A stretch of DNA of 64,000 nt from Amphibalanus amphitrite (taxonomy: Eukaryota; Arthropoda; Thecostraca; Balanomorpha; Balanidae). Positions 43,201-54,271 of this stretch are shown piece after piece. The position numbers were made by a program, and so were the translations under genes. The notes under the pieces were generated by a model that was not told the DNA's origin, did not search any database, and worked only from the letters and a program-made list of their open reading frames with translations. Each line of letters begins with the position of its first letter. The stretch's first letter is position 1. Location of the stretch: assembly GCF_019059575.1 (NCBI RefSeq), contig NW_024881981.1, positions 372,001 through 436,000 of the forward strand, written 5' to 3'.

Positions 43201-46200
43201 TGCTCTCATAAATCATAGACGTAGGGAAGCTAACAGTACTCATTTAGGTGTTTTGTCGATAATGGTGAAATCAGACCAATTCCAAATGACAAAAAACGAT
43301 GCAGATTGATATTACTGTTCATTGCTCTGGTAAAGATTAACAAAAAGACGTATATTGAGGCACAGAGCAGCATATTTTAATAACCGGTTGGATTTATTAA
43401 AATATGCTGCTCTGTGCCTCAATATACGTCTTTTTGTTGACAAACGATGCAGGATTACCAGTCTCGGATTATCGGTCCTGGCATGCTATATGGCTATTGC
43501 ATGCCAGCCAGCCCAGGTTCTGATGTAATTCTGGCAGAGCGTCCACCTGTCTCGGACGTTCCGCTCTAGTCTGAGCAGCTCTAGCTGCCAGCCCGCGATA
43601 CCCCGCCAGCCGCTCGGGCCGAATTGGGTACGTTACCGTCTATCTCCAGTCCTCTCTGACGGCCTCGGGGCCGGGCAGCGCATCCACTCGAGACCCAGCT
43701 AATGGCAGCCGCGGGCCAGGGAGACCCGTGTGGCTGTCCGCCTCACTTCTACCGGCACCAGAACAATGGCCAGAAACGGGGCCGCCCTGTCACGCGGAAC
43801 CATTGATCCCGATGTGCGGCCACATAAGGCCAGCCACATGCGGGTCAAAACAGACGCGCTTCTGCCTTCTATCCCAGGCACGTCATGGATAGAAACGCTG
43901 GGTAGAGGCGATAAACCATGAGAGCGTTGTGGTTTTAGTTCAAGCCGGCGCTCTGTTGAAGGTCTCACACGGCTGATGCTCGTATCCCTCTCTGCCTGAG
44001 AAGGAAGATGTGTTGATGGAAAATGCTTAGGTATGCTGATTGCCGAGTACGTGGTCGTAATCAGATAACGTTTCCGTTTTGTTTCTCTCACGAGCGTGCC
44101 TCGCTCAAGAGTGTTGCATGGATTATGGATGCCCTTCAGTCCCTCGTCTAAAGTCTTAACATTCCAAGCTTGCTTCTTCTTCCATGTACCAACATGACGG
44201 GTCGGATAACTGTCATCGGAGTCACGAGCAGGGTATTTTGTGCGGTTTTTGGTTGACACACAGTCTGATCTTCCGACACAGTGACTCACTTGTGATATGG
44301 GGCACACATCGAGCACTTCTCCCTGCGGTTACGGTGTCGGTGTGTCAACTCTCCGGGACGGGACTCCTTCGAGTCCCAGCGGCCGTTCTATGAGCCACCG
44401 AGCCAGTCATTTCCGTCCTACTCGCCACCCGACAGCCGCCACGATCATTTGGCACACTGCGGTGACGTCACGCTGCCAGTGACGTCACGATGGGAGTCGG
44501 CGTGACGTCAGACCCACGCCAGGAATGGCGGAGATGAGCTTTGGTTCGGTCCGGTGAATGATGGGACAGCCGCTCCCAGCGAGCTGAGCGCGGCGGCTGG
44601 CGGCGGTCGAGCCATTAGCTCTGATTCGGCAGACAGGCTGCTGGGAGCAGGTGGCAAGCTGCTGGAGACAGGAGGCAAACTGCTAGGGATGAACGGAACA
44701 GGAGACCGCAGCCCGTCTCGGGCTCAAAAGACGGACTGCTTGGTCCTTCGTGGAATAGGTCTAATTGCTCAGAGTAAAGCTACTTGAAGGGCAGTGAAGG
44801 CGCCAAATTTTATTCAAAAGATGTAGATCCTGGGTCTGAGTTCAAAAAGGTAGAGCTTTGAGCGTTTTCCTATACGGAACATTATCCTACCTGATCAGAA
44901 GTCTTAAATCTGATGGGTAAAAGCGTTCGGTATCTGCCTACGAATTACCGTGAGCGAAGAACAGACAATTCATCTTCGTGTGTGGAAATGATTTGCATGT
45001 GAAGTAGTTCCTTGCTCCATTTAAATTCAGGAGAAAGGTGCTAAGTAGGAGCGCGGAGCGCGTCCTCCATTTTCTGTTCAACGCTTCGCTGTGTTTGCGG
45101 TTAGCGTGGCAAGGCACTGTGTGCGTGTATGTTGCTGTTATTCCTGCTGGCCGCTGCCGTCCGTCGACCACCGGGGGGTCACCCCGCGCGTCCCTATCCA
45201 CCCATTGATCACGTGCTGTTTTCCACATACCTTCGCACGTGTCGCGCCGGCACTCGCGCTGCAAACTAACTAGGGTGGCGCACCTGGTGATTTACACCTG
45301 CCTCACGCCCGTCCTGCACTGTGCCTCGCAGCAAAACAGAGACGCCGACCTGGGTTGGAATCCAACCCGAGGCCCGGGCTTAGGGGTTGCTGGCTCTGGA
45401 TTCGATTGTAGAAATTACCTGTTTCATGCTCTGACCAGGGCACTGAAGAGTTGTTCTGACCTAACCGTTCTTTCTTTTCAGCTGCACCTTGTGCACTACA
45501 ACAAGAAGTATGGCAGCTTCGCGGCGGCAGCTGACAAAAGCGATGGCCTGGCCGTCATAGGCATCTTCCTCAAGGTGAGTGAAAATCATACCTCAAACAC
45601 CACAGATAATTATCTTTCTGTCCTATGTTTTGATAGATTATCTCGATTAATACCAACACACGCATTTACATACGGAATTACGACGAATCTTATGGCGGGC
45701 GATGGGACACCGGCTCCTCGGACGTTCAAGTCCTAGCTGCTGCTTGCGTCGTTGTCTAGCCCTAGCCCCGGATCCAGTCATAACCGCAGGCACCAGGCCG
45801 TCACCGTTGTGGGTCACCCGTCTAGCCGGCCGCCCCGTGGTGGTCATGAACTGCGTCGAATTCCGGCTACTGCGGGAGAGGGTACTGGCTGCAGGAATCA
45901 GCGTTATGGTCACAAATCACGCAATGCTACAGAGCAACAACCGCGGCGCTGTGCCGTCGGCACGGTAAAACCTAGATTTATGAGCGGGCAGCACATTCTG
46001 ACGAATAGGTACGGGTACCGCCGGTGACCACATATTTCGCCGCTTATATAATCTGCTGAGGTCTCGGAGGAACATACCTGTGACAGTGAGGCAGCAATAG
46101 TAAAGCCAGTTTAATAACTTCCTGACTTTTATAGCCCAGCTTGAATAGAACAAAACTTTTCCGGTAATACACAACTGCAATTGTAACAGACAATTTCATG

Positions 46201-49200
46201 GCTAAAGCACGGCTGAAAATTGTTAAACGTCTTGCGTTTTACACATCAAATTGGTTGTGTAATAGTTGTAAATGTTGTTAAACTGGGACATGGTTTAGTC
46301 CAGATTCGCTCCCACTGCCCCGCCCACTGCACGTGAGTGCACAATGCTGCCTTTCTAGACGTCCCGACCAAGGTCGGGGCAACCTCCCTCTAAAGCGGAG
46401 CAGTCACATGTCGCTCTCTGATGGATGTCGGAAGCGTCACCGGGTCGGTAATGTCAGCGTATCTCATGCACCGGAGGTGCTGATCAGTGCCCGTCGGCCG
46501 TGTACCGCGGTGGTGTCGACCCAGTTCGGACAGCGCATCATGTCAGAACGGTCTAGGCTCGGCTGCGGGTAACGGGACCGAGACTGGGCGAGACTTAGCA
46601 CGCCTCCGCACCCTTCGCCACCACGGCATGGAGCAGCGAAACCACCGGTCTCAGCACCTGACGGACGGCGCTAATTTATGTAGATGCTGAGGCATGAATT
46701 CCTCAGATGTGCACACGTGCCTAGCCTGCAAATTCAATTGATGTTGACCAAAAGCTATGGCAGAACCTTTCATCAGTCAACTGCCCGCCTACGCGCGTTA
46801 TTTGTTTATGCTGATAGTGGCTCCTCTCGTGCTGGGCTCGACGTCTCCTCTCTCGTATCCGTATCTCGCGTCTCCAGTATCTCGTGTATCGACAATCACG
46901 CTCTCTGAGCGCGGGCGGGGCGCCACCCTCTGCCGGTATCGGGCGCGGTACCGTCTGCTCTTGTCTTGACCTCGTGACCGGGCACTGGCCTATCTATCTG
47001 CCGACGGCCTCCGCCCCGGCCGCCCCGGTACTTTGATAACACGGACTGCCTCCCACTGAGCCGGGGCGGGGCGGCGTCCCGTGGGGCTGACGAGGCCACG
47101 CCGGTGTGTGCTGCTCGAATGCCGCGGGAAGGGTCCCTGACCCTGTCCGGGGGAGTGCCAGAGAGAAAGGGCGACTTCCCTGACTGTGTGCCCGCAGAGG
47201 AGAGTGGTTGCTCCCTAAACCCGTGCGACTGTTTGGAAGAGGAACAGCTTCCCACATACACTCGTACCTATGCAATGGTTGATCGGCAAATACAAACTCA
47301 TTCAGGAAACTGCTATTCAATATTTGACCAAATCGTAACAGGCTTCCCTTTCTCACTTCATTCTTCTCCTTGTCTTGAACGACAGGCAAAGCATGCATCT
47401 CTGAATCATACCCTCACAGGCGTCAGGATGTGATTCAAGCTGGCCGAGAAATGGACATGGGTAGGTAGTACAACAGCTTCATGTCGTTCGGAAGTGATAC
47501 TTTCTCGATTTAGCTTATTCCGCCGTCTGTGCCCGATCAGCATTTTCTTTTCCTTTTCCCTAGAACAGGAAGACGCCAATAACATACCGGAGTTGTATGT
47601 GAAGTAGGCATGCATCTATTGTTGCCCGTAATAAGGAGAAACGAAACAAACAACCTGCGGGGAACCATAATCTGTTTCCGTTCGCCAGGGAAGCGGAAAA
47701 GCGATGACGGCGGGGCCTGAATTTGCCCGTCAGTTTTCATGGTAGGTTTCTCTCGTCTTTCCTTTAATGGAAAGGTCAGTGGCCGACGGTTAGTGTCCCG
47801 GAGTGCCTAGCCGCTGGCGGTGAAACCGACGCCTGCCGAGAGGCTAAATTGGCGGACCGCCGCTCCGGCCATCGCTCTCGGATGGGGTGTGTGCGGGGAG
47901 GTGTCTGAATGTGTTTGGGAGATGAAGTGCGTATGTCAGGGAAAGCTATGCGCATAGAGAGGGAAATTGTGCACCACCTCAAGCTGAAGTCCGTATCGTG
48001 TTTCAATGCTCGTAGTTGAAGCCGGGTTTGGGTACTCGTAGCCGGCCGCCTTTAGAAAATGCGAGACGGGCCGGGCCGGGCGCAGCTCGCAGTGGCCGCC
48101 CACAAACCTGGCTCACATGACTCGTGTTTTGCAAACAATCACGTCACATCCCACAACAGTTCGGGCCGCTCAAAGTTACAGCTACGTGTCTGTTACATTG
48201 AGCGGCTGACGGGCTGCCTTCAGACAGGGTTTCGGAGTCGGAGTCAGAGTCGACGTTGCCCGAAGTCTTTGGAACATGCCAGAAGCTGGAGTCGGAATCG
48301 GACCAGGTGCATCGAATTGAACTCTGGAATGTTTATTGGAAGCTGTGAAAAGACCTGCCCATGTGACAATTGGTTGCTCTTCCTGAAAATTGAGCGTGCA
48401 AATCCTGCCTTTATTCTGGATGAAACGGGGACATCTGCTTCTAGCAATGAGTGTGCTTGAGTGTGTGTAATATTGTGGCGGTGATGATGAAATGGTATGA
48501 TTTGGTATTGAAAGGCCAACTTGCAATTCGACCTCAAGTCAAAGTTTTATATGTTCAGAGCCTAGAAAAGTCATGGTGCTTGTCAGCCAGTCCCATGTTG
48601 TTGAGCTTAACCTCTTTGCATACTGATATCTTGCTGATGTTCGAGACTCGGTGCTAAGGGTTATGCAGTGCGTTCGGGAAAATTTATTATTGCTAAGGTA
48701 TTCTAAAAGCGTAAGGAGCGTCAAAGAAACGTTCCCAGCTCCCACACCGCCCAGGCTATTCATTTCTTATAATTCATAATTTATATTTCGTGTCCGATCC
48801 AGAGTCGGAGCCGAGCTTGGAGTCGAAGTTGGAGGTGAAGTTGGAGTCGGAGTTGGAGTCAGAGTTGGAGTCGGAGATGGGCGGAGATGGAGTCGGAATC
48901 GGAGTCGGAAGTGGAGTTGCCCAGAAAGCCGGAGTCTGAACAGTGCTACCACGACTGACTCTGAAACCCTGCTTCTAGAAGGTTAACAGTTTACAAGTAT
49001 CTGCGTCTTTTGCTCGAAAGGCTAAACGATTTCATGTATGCAGACGAAATACGAGTATGCAAACAATATCGAATATCAATTACAAACATCTTTTAGATTT
49101 TAAGGCACATTCTCTCACACGTTTTATGCTTTGACCACAGGTGGGAAAGGAGAACAAGGAGCTGCTCAAGGTGACGAACGCCATGAAGGACATCAAGTAC

Positions 49201-52200
49201 AACGGCAGCAAGACCAAGATCGAGCCCACCGACCCTGACAACTTCATGCCCGGTGAGTGTGCTATTCCTGCGCGCAGAGAACCGTTGAAAGGCACCTAAA
49301 CTACGGTCTCCGGTAGCTGACGTCCGTAGAAACGTTCCCAATTCCATCAAAAGTCTCTGATTTTAGCGTCCAAGTGCGTATCATTAGGTGGCTGCGTTCA
49401 AATGTTCGGTAATTGATTCGATACCGTCCAAGCTGGGGTCGTGATCAGAGCCTTTGCGAGCTGGCTGTTCCGTTCATCTGTCTGCACCTCTGCAGCCGGT
49501 CGGCTGCATGCAGGACGGTCATCATCATTATCATCAGCATCAACAGCAGCGGCAGTGGCTAGTGCCAAGTGTTTATTTTATCTGGTTATGTTGAGCGATA
49601 ACATTATCGTAAGCCCCATACGGAAATCAACATTTGTTTTCTATGTCTAGCTCCCATCGGGAAGTTTTAGGAGTTCTTGAAAACTTTATTCCCGCTCCTT
49701 GGACGCCAGAATAGTTTGTCCCACGTATTGCGTTTACGCAATATTTCTGTATGCGGGTACTGCGTAGTACGTATCATAGTACGAGCTCGTACATGGCTAT
49801 TGGCTATAGAAAAGAACGGTGACAGACGACAGCACTCAGTAAACGAGGAAAATGCTACCGTCTGTGTGTGGTTTCGTTTAGATATCCTGCTGGCGAGAGG
49901 CTGTAACATGCCTGGAACCTTTGCATAAACCGAGGCTCGAACCCTAACACGATCCGCCCCGGGTCGTCCCTGTGATGAGTCACAACTCCCGTGGCGATTA
50001 GTTTGTCCTCAGTCTAAACTTTCTTACGACTCCCATGGCGCGGGCACTCGTGTTTAAAAATGGCGCAACGGGCACAAATGCGGGTAGGGACACCGCGAGC
50101 TGTAGGTATATGATAGTCATACGGATTCAGTGTTAATGTTTAACCGAAATGCCGAGAAGTTAGACTTCTGCATTTAAATTGCCACTGTCTCGTAGGTAAG
50201 AGTGACAAGAAGATGGTGTGTTAGCTGCTAAGTCGGTGATTTACATTATGAAAGCTGTGTCCGTGTCTGCTATTACTTATTACGGCCTGTCGTTTTATTC
50301 ATGAAGGACATGTATCACTGCATTCACATTTCAATGTAAGCACATTCCCATGGACTTGAAAAAGAATAGGACCTGTAGGTATGTCAATCGTATTAGGATG
50401 ACTTCCGTACCACGTCTATTCTCTTGATAGCATAAAATGTTGCCGAGAAATGTCTTTTTTATTCGATTAATTCATTGGTATTGTATAATTATAAAATTGG
50501 GCGGCAAGTGATTGTCTATATCGGCACAATCATTCATATGACGTAGTCACTGACCACTGGTCAGTGGTCACCTCTGCGTGGACTATCCTGATATCGGATA
50601 TCGGCCTAGTCCAGTCGCGATCACCTGCGTCACAACGCGGCCACACTGGTCACTGCGTCCTCCACCCACTCGAATTGATCTGGGTTTGTTATCGAGCCAG
50701 CTGTCGCCGTTTTGGGGCGGCACGCCCCTCCCCGGCAACAGACAGAGAAATATTGCCGGTATTTACTTCGGAGCATTTAAATTCGCAGTTAATGCGTCTT
50801 CCTCGCCGGCGGGGATACATTCCACTCGGGCGGCTGTCAGGGCCGTACGCCGCAGGTGCTCGCTCAGCCGTGACGCGCCATCCCGGCCCTTCTCCAGCGC
50901 TCTCTCATCTCTCTCTCCCTCTTGCTGTCTTCTCTCCTCTCTTCTCTCTTCTCGAAGCGGTGCGTTGCGCCACTACGGACAGTGTCCGGCCATGCTTGTA
51001 TCCAGCCTGAGTCTGGACGAACATAAGCTTTATCAAGTGTTATAAAATTAACGTAAGTTTTATTATTTTTACCCTTTGTGAGGAAAGTCTGACAGGAGCG
51101 GCTGCGCTGCAGTCGGCTCTGCTGACCCGTATGACCTCTGGCAGAGACGGTCCGCCCTGCCGGTGGCAGCGGTGACCTCTCTGTCCCCGGGCGGGCTCCG
51201 ACCAGCTCCGGTAAGGTAACTGCCGAGATTTACCGTCTCGCCCGGAATAGCTAGCTGGTAGCGGCTGCAGTATACAGTCGGAGACTGTGTGGCGGCGTCC
51301 CGGGCGCGCAGGGGACCGCGCCGCGCGACTGCTGTGCCCCCGACCCACCCCTCTGTTCGGCCGATATAACTGTCCCAGGTGAGCGGTCTCCAGGTCAGCC
51401 CCCCGACTATTTGCGGAGGCCTGCCATGGCGACTGGACGCCGAACCTGCACGGCATGTTGGCACCAGCCATATCTCAGGGCGGCCAACAGACAACAACGT
51501 CGCCGTCGGCTGTCCACTCGATCTTCCCCGTAGAGGGTCGGCTGGTGACCGGTCAGACACTGCCCTGCCCCACCCTAATTGACAGGGTGTAACGGCTATC
51601 GATTGGAGAGCGTTTGGTGTTCAATTTTGGTGCAACGCTCGGCTGCTTGGAAGACTACCCAGTCCCTAGCCCGGCTGTTGGGCATTTGTGGATTCGTACA
51701 AGTACAAGGTCGGTCCGAGCCGAGTTTTCTCTCGTTTGTGATGTACTCCACCTAGAACGGCGATTTTATTCTTTTAAGTTTAGCTCGTTGTGACTGACAG
51801 TTTCAATGCTAGCATTATTGTCAGCGTTACCCGTAGCGGCTGCATGTTCGTGAACGTCCTGAACTAACAGCATTGATGCAGGGATGGCTGGCTCATTAAG
51901 TGAAAGGATAAGACGATTCCAACGTTCTATTCAATCATGTAGGTGTGAATCGTCATGCAGGTATGCAAACATTGCTCCGAACAAGATAAGCTGTCAGTGA
52001 AGTAGATACTGTGGTCTTTGAGGCAAATGAGCAGGCCATCTACGATACCTATACTTGATAAGTGGATGATGTGATAGCGGAAGACTTTCCAAGGACGTAC
52101 CTGTCCCTATCGATGAGTGTTTACCGATTGTCTTTGGTTATCGAACGTTTTCAAACAGTGCATCACATGATCGACCGTAAGGTTACTCGCGGTTCATCTG

Positions 52201-52569
52201 TACCGTACACAGTTTTGACAACACTTGAGGGTAGATTTATCCAAGGCTATGTAAACTTTATCGCAGTTTGGTTATCTGTGACCTGTTTAGTGTTCATAGG
52301 TTGAGGACCTGCCCGACCCAAAGGACGCCAAACAACTCCAAATTCTATATCTCTTAATCATATTGGAGTGGTAGGCGCGACGGATCTTCCGATTCACTTG
52401 AAGATAAATCATTTAAAGGGACTTTGTAATGTGGATGGGTACTGTGCTCAGTGTCATAAAGCTTCATAGGTGGGCACCCGCGCTTTGGTATGCCAGCGCT
52501 TGAAGTGTCTCATCCGGAGCAAGGATTGCGATGCCCGACCCGGATCTCGCTCTCCCTCCCTCCCTCCCT

Positions 52570-52632
<63 letters not shown>

Positions 52633-52648
52633 TCTCTCTCCCTCTCTC

Positions 52649-52737
<89 letters not shown>

Positions 52738-54271
52738 CACTCTAATCTGTTCTCATCCCTTTTGAGGTTCAGGTCCAACTGACCACCTGTTCCAGGCTTC
52801 CACTGACATGATCCCTTTGCAAATGACTCGCCGTCACATTAGTGTAGCTTCACATTGTCACAAACTATTATCCGTGCTACCCGCCGCTGACCAAACGCAG
52901 CCCAGCTGCCCTGAAGCTTGAACTTCTCATTACGATCTTATCATCAAAGAATGAAGCGTCGAAAGGCAAAGGTGCAAAAGTCAAGGACTTCTGCTCTGGG
53001 TGCAACAACACGAGCGCCTGGTCGTTTGGCGTAAGTGTTCGTATCCCGTCCCCTTCTCCCTTTATGCGCCGGGTACGGCGACCCCACCTGACGATGAGTG
53101 CCCCGTTCTGTTCCACAGACACGCGCGTCTACTGGACGTACGAGGGCTCGCTCACCACGCCGCCGCTGTACGAGAGCGTCACCTGGATCGTGTTCGCCGA
53201 CCCCACGGAAATCTCCAAGGAACAGGTGCGTACGGAGTGCGTTCGACCGTGACCGGTCACCAGAGTGTTCAGTGAGGCAGGTCGGCACCCTCCCCGCACT
53301 GGGCTGAGGCGGTAGAGAGCGCAGCTCGCCGGCGCCGACCTTCGCGCGGTCGGCGCGGTCGATTGGGGCCGCCGGCGGGCGCCGAGGGCTGCGGCAGCAC
53401 GCGCCGCTGGGTGATACCGGGCTCCGACGGCGCCGCCGCACCACGCCAGGCCCGCATTACCTGAGCTCAGCCTCGCAGCGGGGTCTGGCCTTGGGTCGAC
53501 CGCAGGCTCGATGTAAATCGCGTCACCGATGGCGTCGGAGATCTATCGCTGTTGTGGCGGCGGCGGCGGCGGAGGCGCGGTAAATCCCTCACTCCTGCGG
53601 CGGCGGCTGTGGGTGTGGTGAGTCCCCTGCGGCGGCCGGCCGCTCCGCTAATACGTGACGCAGCCGGCGTTCTGCCAGTCACGGACGCCGGGACTCGGGT
53701 CGGCTTACCTCCTCCCCTGCATTCGTTACGTTGGGTCTGGCTGCTCGACCCATAGTCCGGTAACCTGCACATCATGGTCACAGACCCACTTCTAACGCCG
53801 ACTGCGATTCGGTCATGTGCTTACTCATGGCTCATGAATGTCCACTGTTCACTACTCGACCATAAAAAACGCATATTTTCTTTCGCTAGAGGCGACGAAG
53901 CGTCCACAAAAAGGTCTCTGGAAGGCTTTTGATAATTATCAACGATTTTAGCCGCTAGCAGTAGACAAAAAGCTCTAAGGAAGATGGTGGCTAACCCCAT
54001 TTAGTTTTTCTCGATGGAGCAAAAACTGCATAGATCGCTGCCATCCGGGGCTTACCCTCTCTGCTCCGGTTTACGGCTGACGGGGTTCTGTGTTCGTTCG
54101 CAGTTGGCTGAGTTCCGGCACCTGAAGCGGCACGCCAACGACGACGAGAAGGGCGAGGACAGCGACGACGACGACGGCATCATCGCCGACAACTACCGGC
54201 CGCCGATGCCGACCGGCGAGCGTGCCGTGCGCAGCTGCAACGCGCCCGTCAAGTTTGTCAAGAAGCAGTGA
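37244..54271 (+). CDS. Cytosolic alpha-carbonic anhydrase, seven exons
   Basis: The enzyme interconverts CO2 and bicarbonate. The exons are 37244-37274, 41799-41957, 42363-42520, 45482-45574, 49141-49252, 53119-53225 and 54104-54271. Phases and GT-AG borders agree, and the product is 275 residues. There is no signal peptide, so it should be cytosolic, in the CA1/CA2-like group. The zinc ligands are His93 and His95 (QYHCHWG) and His118 (ELHLVHYN). His65 is the proton shuttle (NTGHGWKV), and Glu105 with Thr197 (SLTTPP) forms the gatekeeping pair. All catalytic residues are present. The oddity is an acidic segment at residues 232-244 ([13 protein letters not shown]), between the last strand and the NYRPP motif, absent in vertebrate CA2. 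No polyadenylation signal was found by eye. Confidence 0.95.
38361..38470. repeat. 31-bp tandem repeat, about 3.5 copies
   Basis: The unit, roughly CCAGTAGATGAGTTTGGTTC plus CCCAGGTGTTC, starts at 38374, 38405 and 38436, an exact 31-base period, with a few substitutions. Confidence 0.75.
39160..39255. repeat. GACCAGAGACC-rich imperfect repeat
   Basis: GACCGAGACCAGAGACCAGAC-like pieces recur four or five times with short interruptions. Confidence 0.55.
43339..43438. repeat. Perfect inverted repeat, 45-bp arms, 10-base loop
   Basis: The left arm 43339-43383 begins AACAAAAAGACGTATATTGA; the right arm 43394-43438 is its exact reverse complement; the loop is CCGGTTGGAT. In the transcribed strand of the carbonic anhydrase gene this would form a 45-bp fully paired stem. 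Confidence 0.95.
44464..44512. promoter_or_regulatory. Cluster of four TGACGTCA-like motifs in intron 3
   Basis: GGTGACGTCACG, AGTGACGTCACG and CGTGACGTCAGA lie within about 50 bases. TGACGTCA is the classical CREB/ATF site, so this could be an intronic enhancer; that is inference. Confidence 0.4.
45575..49140 (+). other. Carbonic anhydrase intron 4
   Basis: 3.6 kb. It holds the hexamer-array hAT element copy at 48225-48971; the rest has no recognised gene. Confidence 0.55.
48225..48971. mobile_element. hAT-type MITE with (GGAGTC)n arrays, old copy
   Basis: The termini are CAGGGTTTCGGAGTC and, reversed, CAGGGTTTCAGAGTC (14 of 15). The flanks CCTTCAGA and CTTCTAGA agree at five of eight positions, consistent with a decayed 8-bp duplication. 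A short hexamer array lies at the left end and a longer one at about 48800-48925, in reading direction GGAGTC/GGAGTT. About 550 bases of unrelated sequence fill the middle. Confidence 0.7.
49253..53118 (+). other. Carbonic anhydrase intron 5
   Basis: 3.9 kb with a long CT microsatellite (52551-52735). No gene recognised. Confidence 0.55.
52551..52735. repeat. CCCT/CT microsatellite
   Basis: Five to six CCCT units lead into about 170 bases of almost pure CT with a few CCT interruptions. Confidence 0.97.
53226..54103 (+). other. Carbonic anhydrase intron 6
   Basis: Very GC-rich, with CGG-type simple sequence around 53559-53615. No gene seen. Confidence 0.55.

Larger units (their letters stand above)
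42521..45481 (+). other. Carbonic anhydrase intron 3
   Basis: Nearly 3 kb. It holds a perfect 45-bp-arm hairpin (43339-43438). No gene seen. TGACGTCA-type CRE-like motifs occur four times at 44464-44512. Confidence 0.55.

Noticed and set aside
49920-49955. GGTTCGAGCCTCGG on the minus strand as a tRNA B box
   Set aside because: No A box or cloverleaf pairing could be built at the expected distance.
52470-52782. Leu/Ser and Arg/Glu repeat peptides
   Set aside because: Translations of a CT/GA microsatellite.
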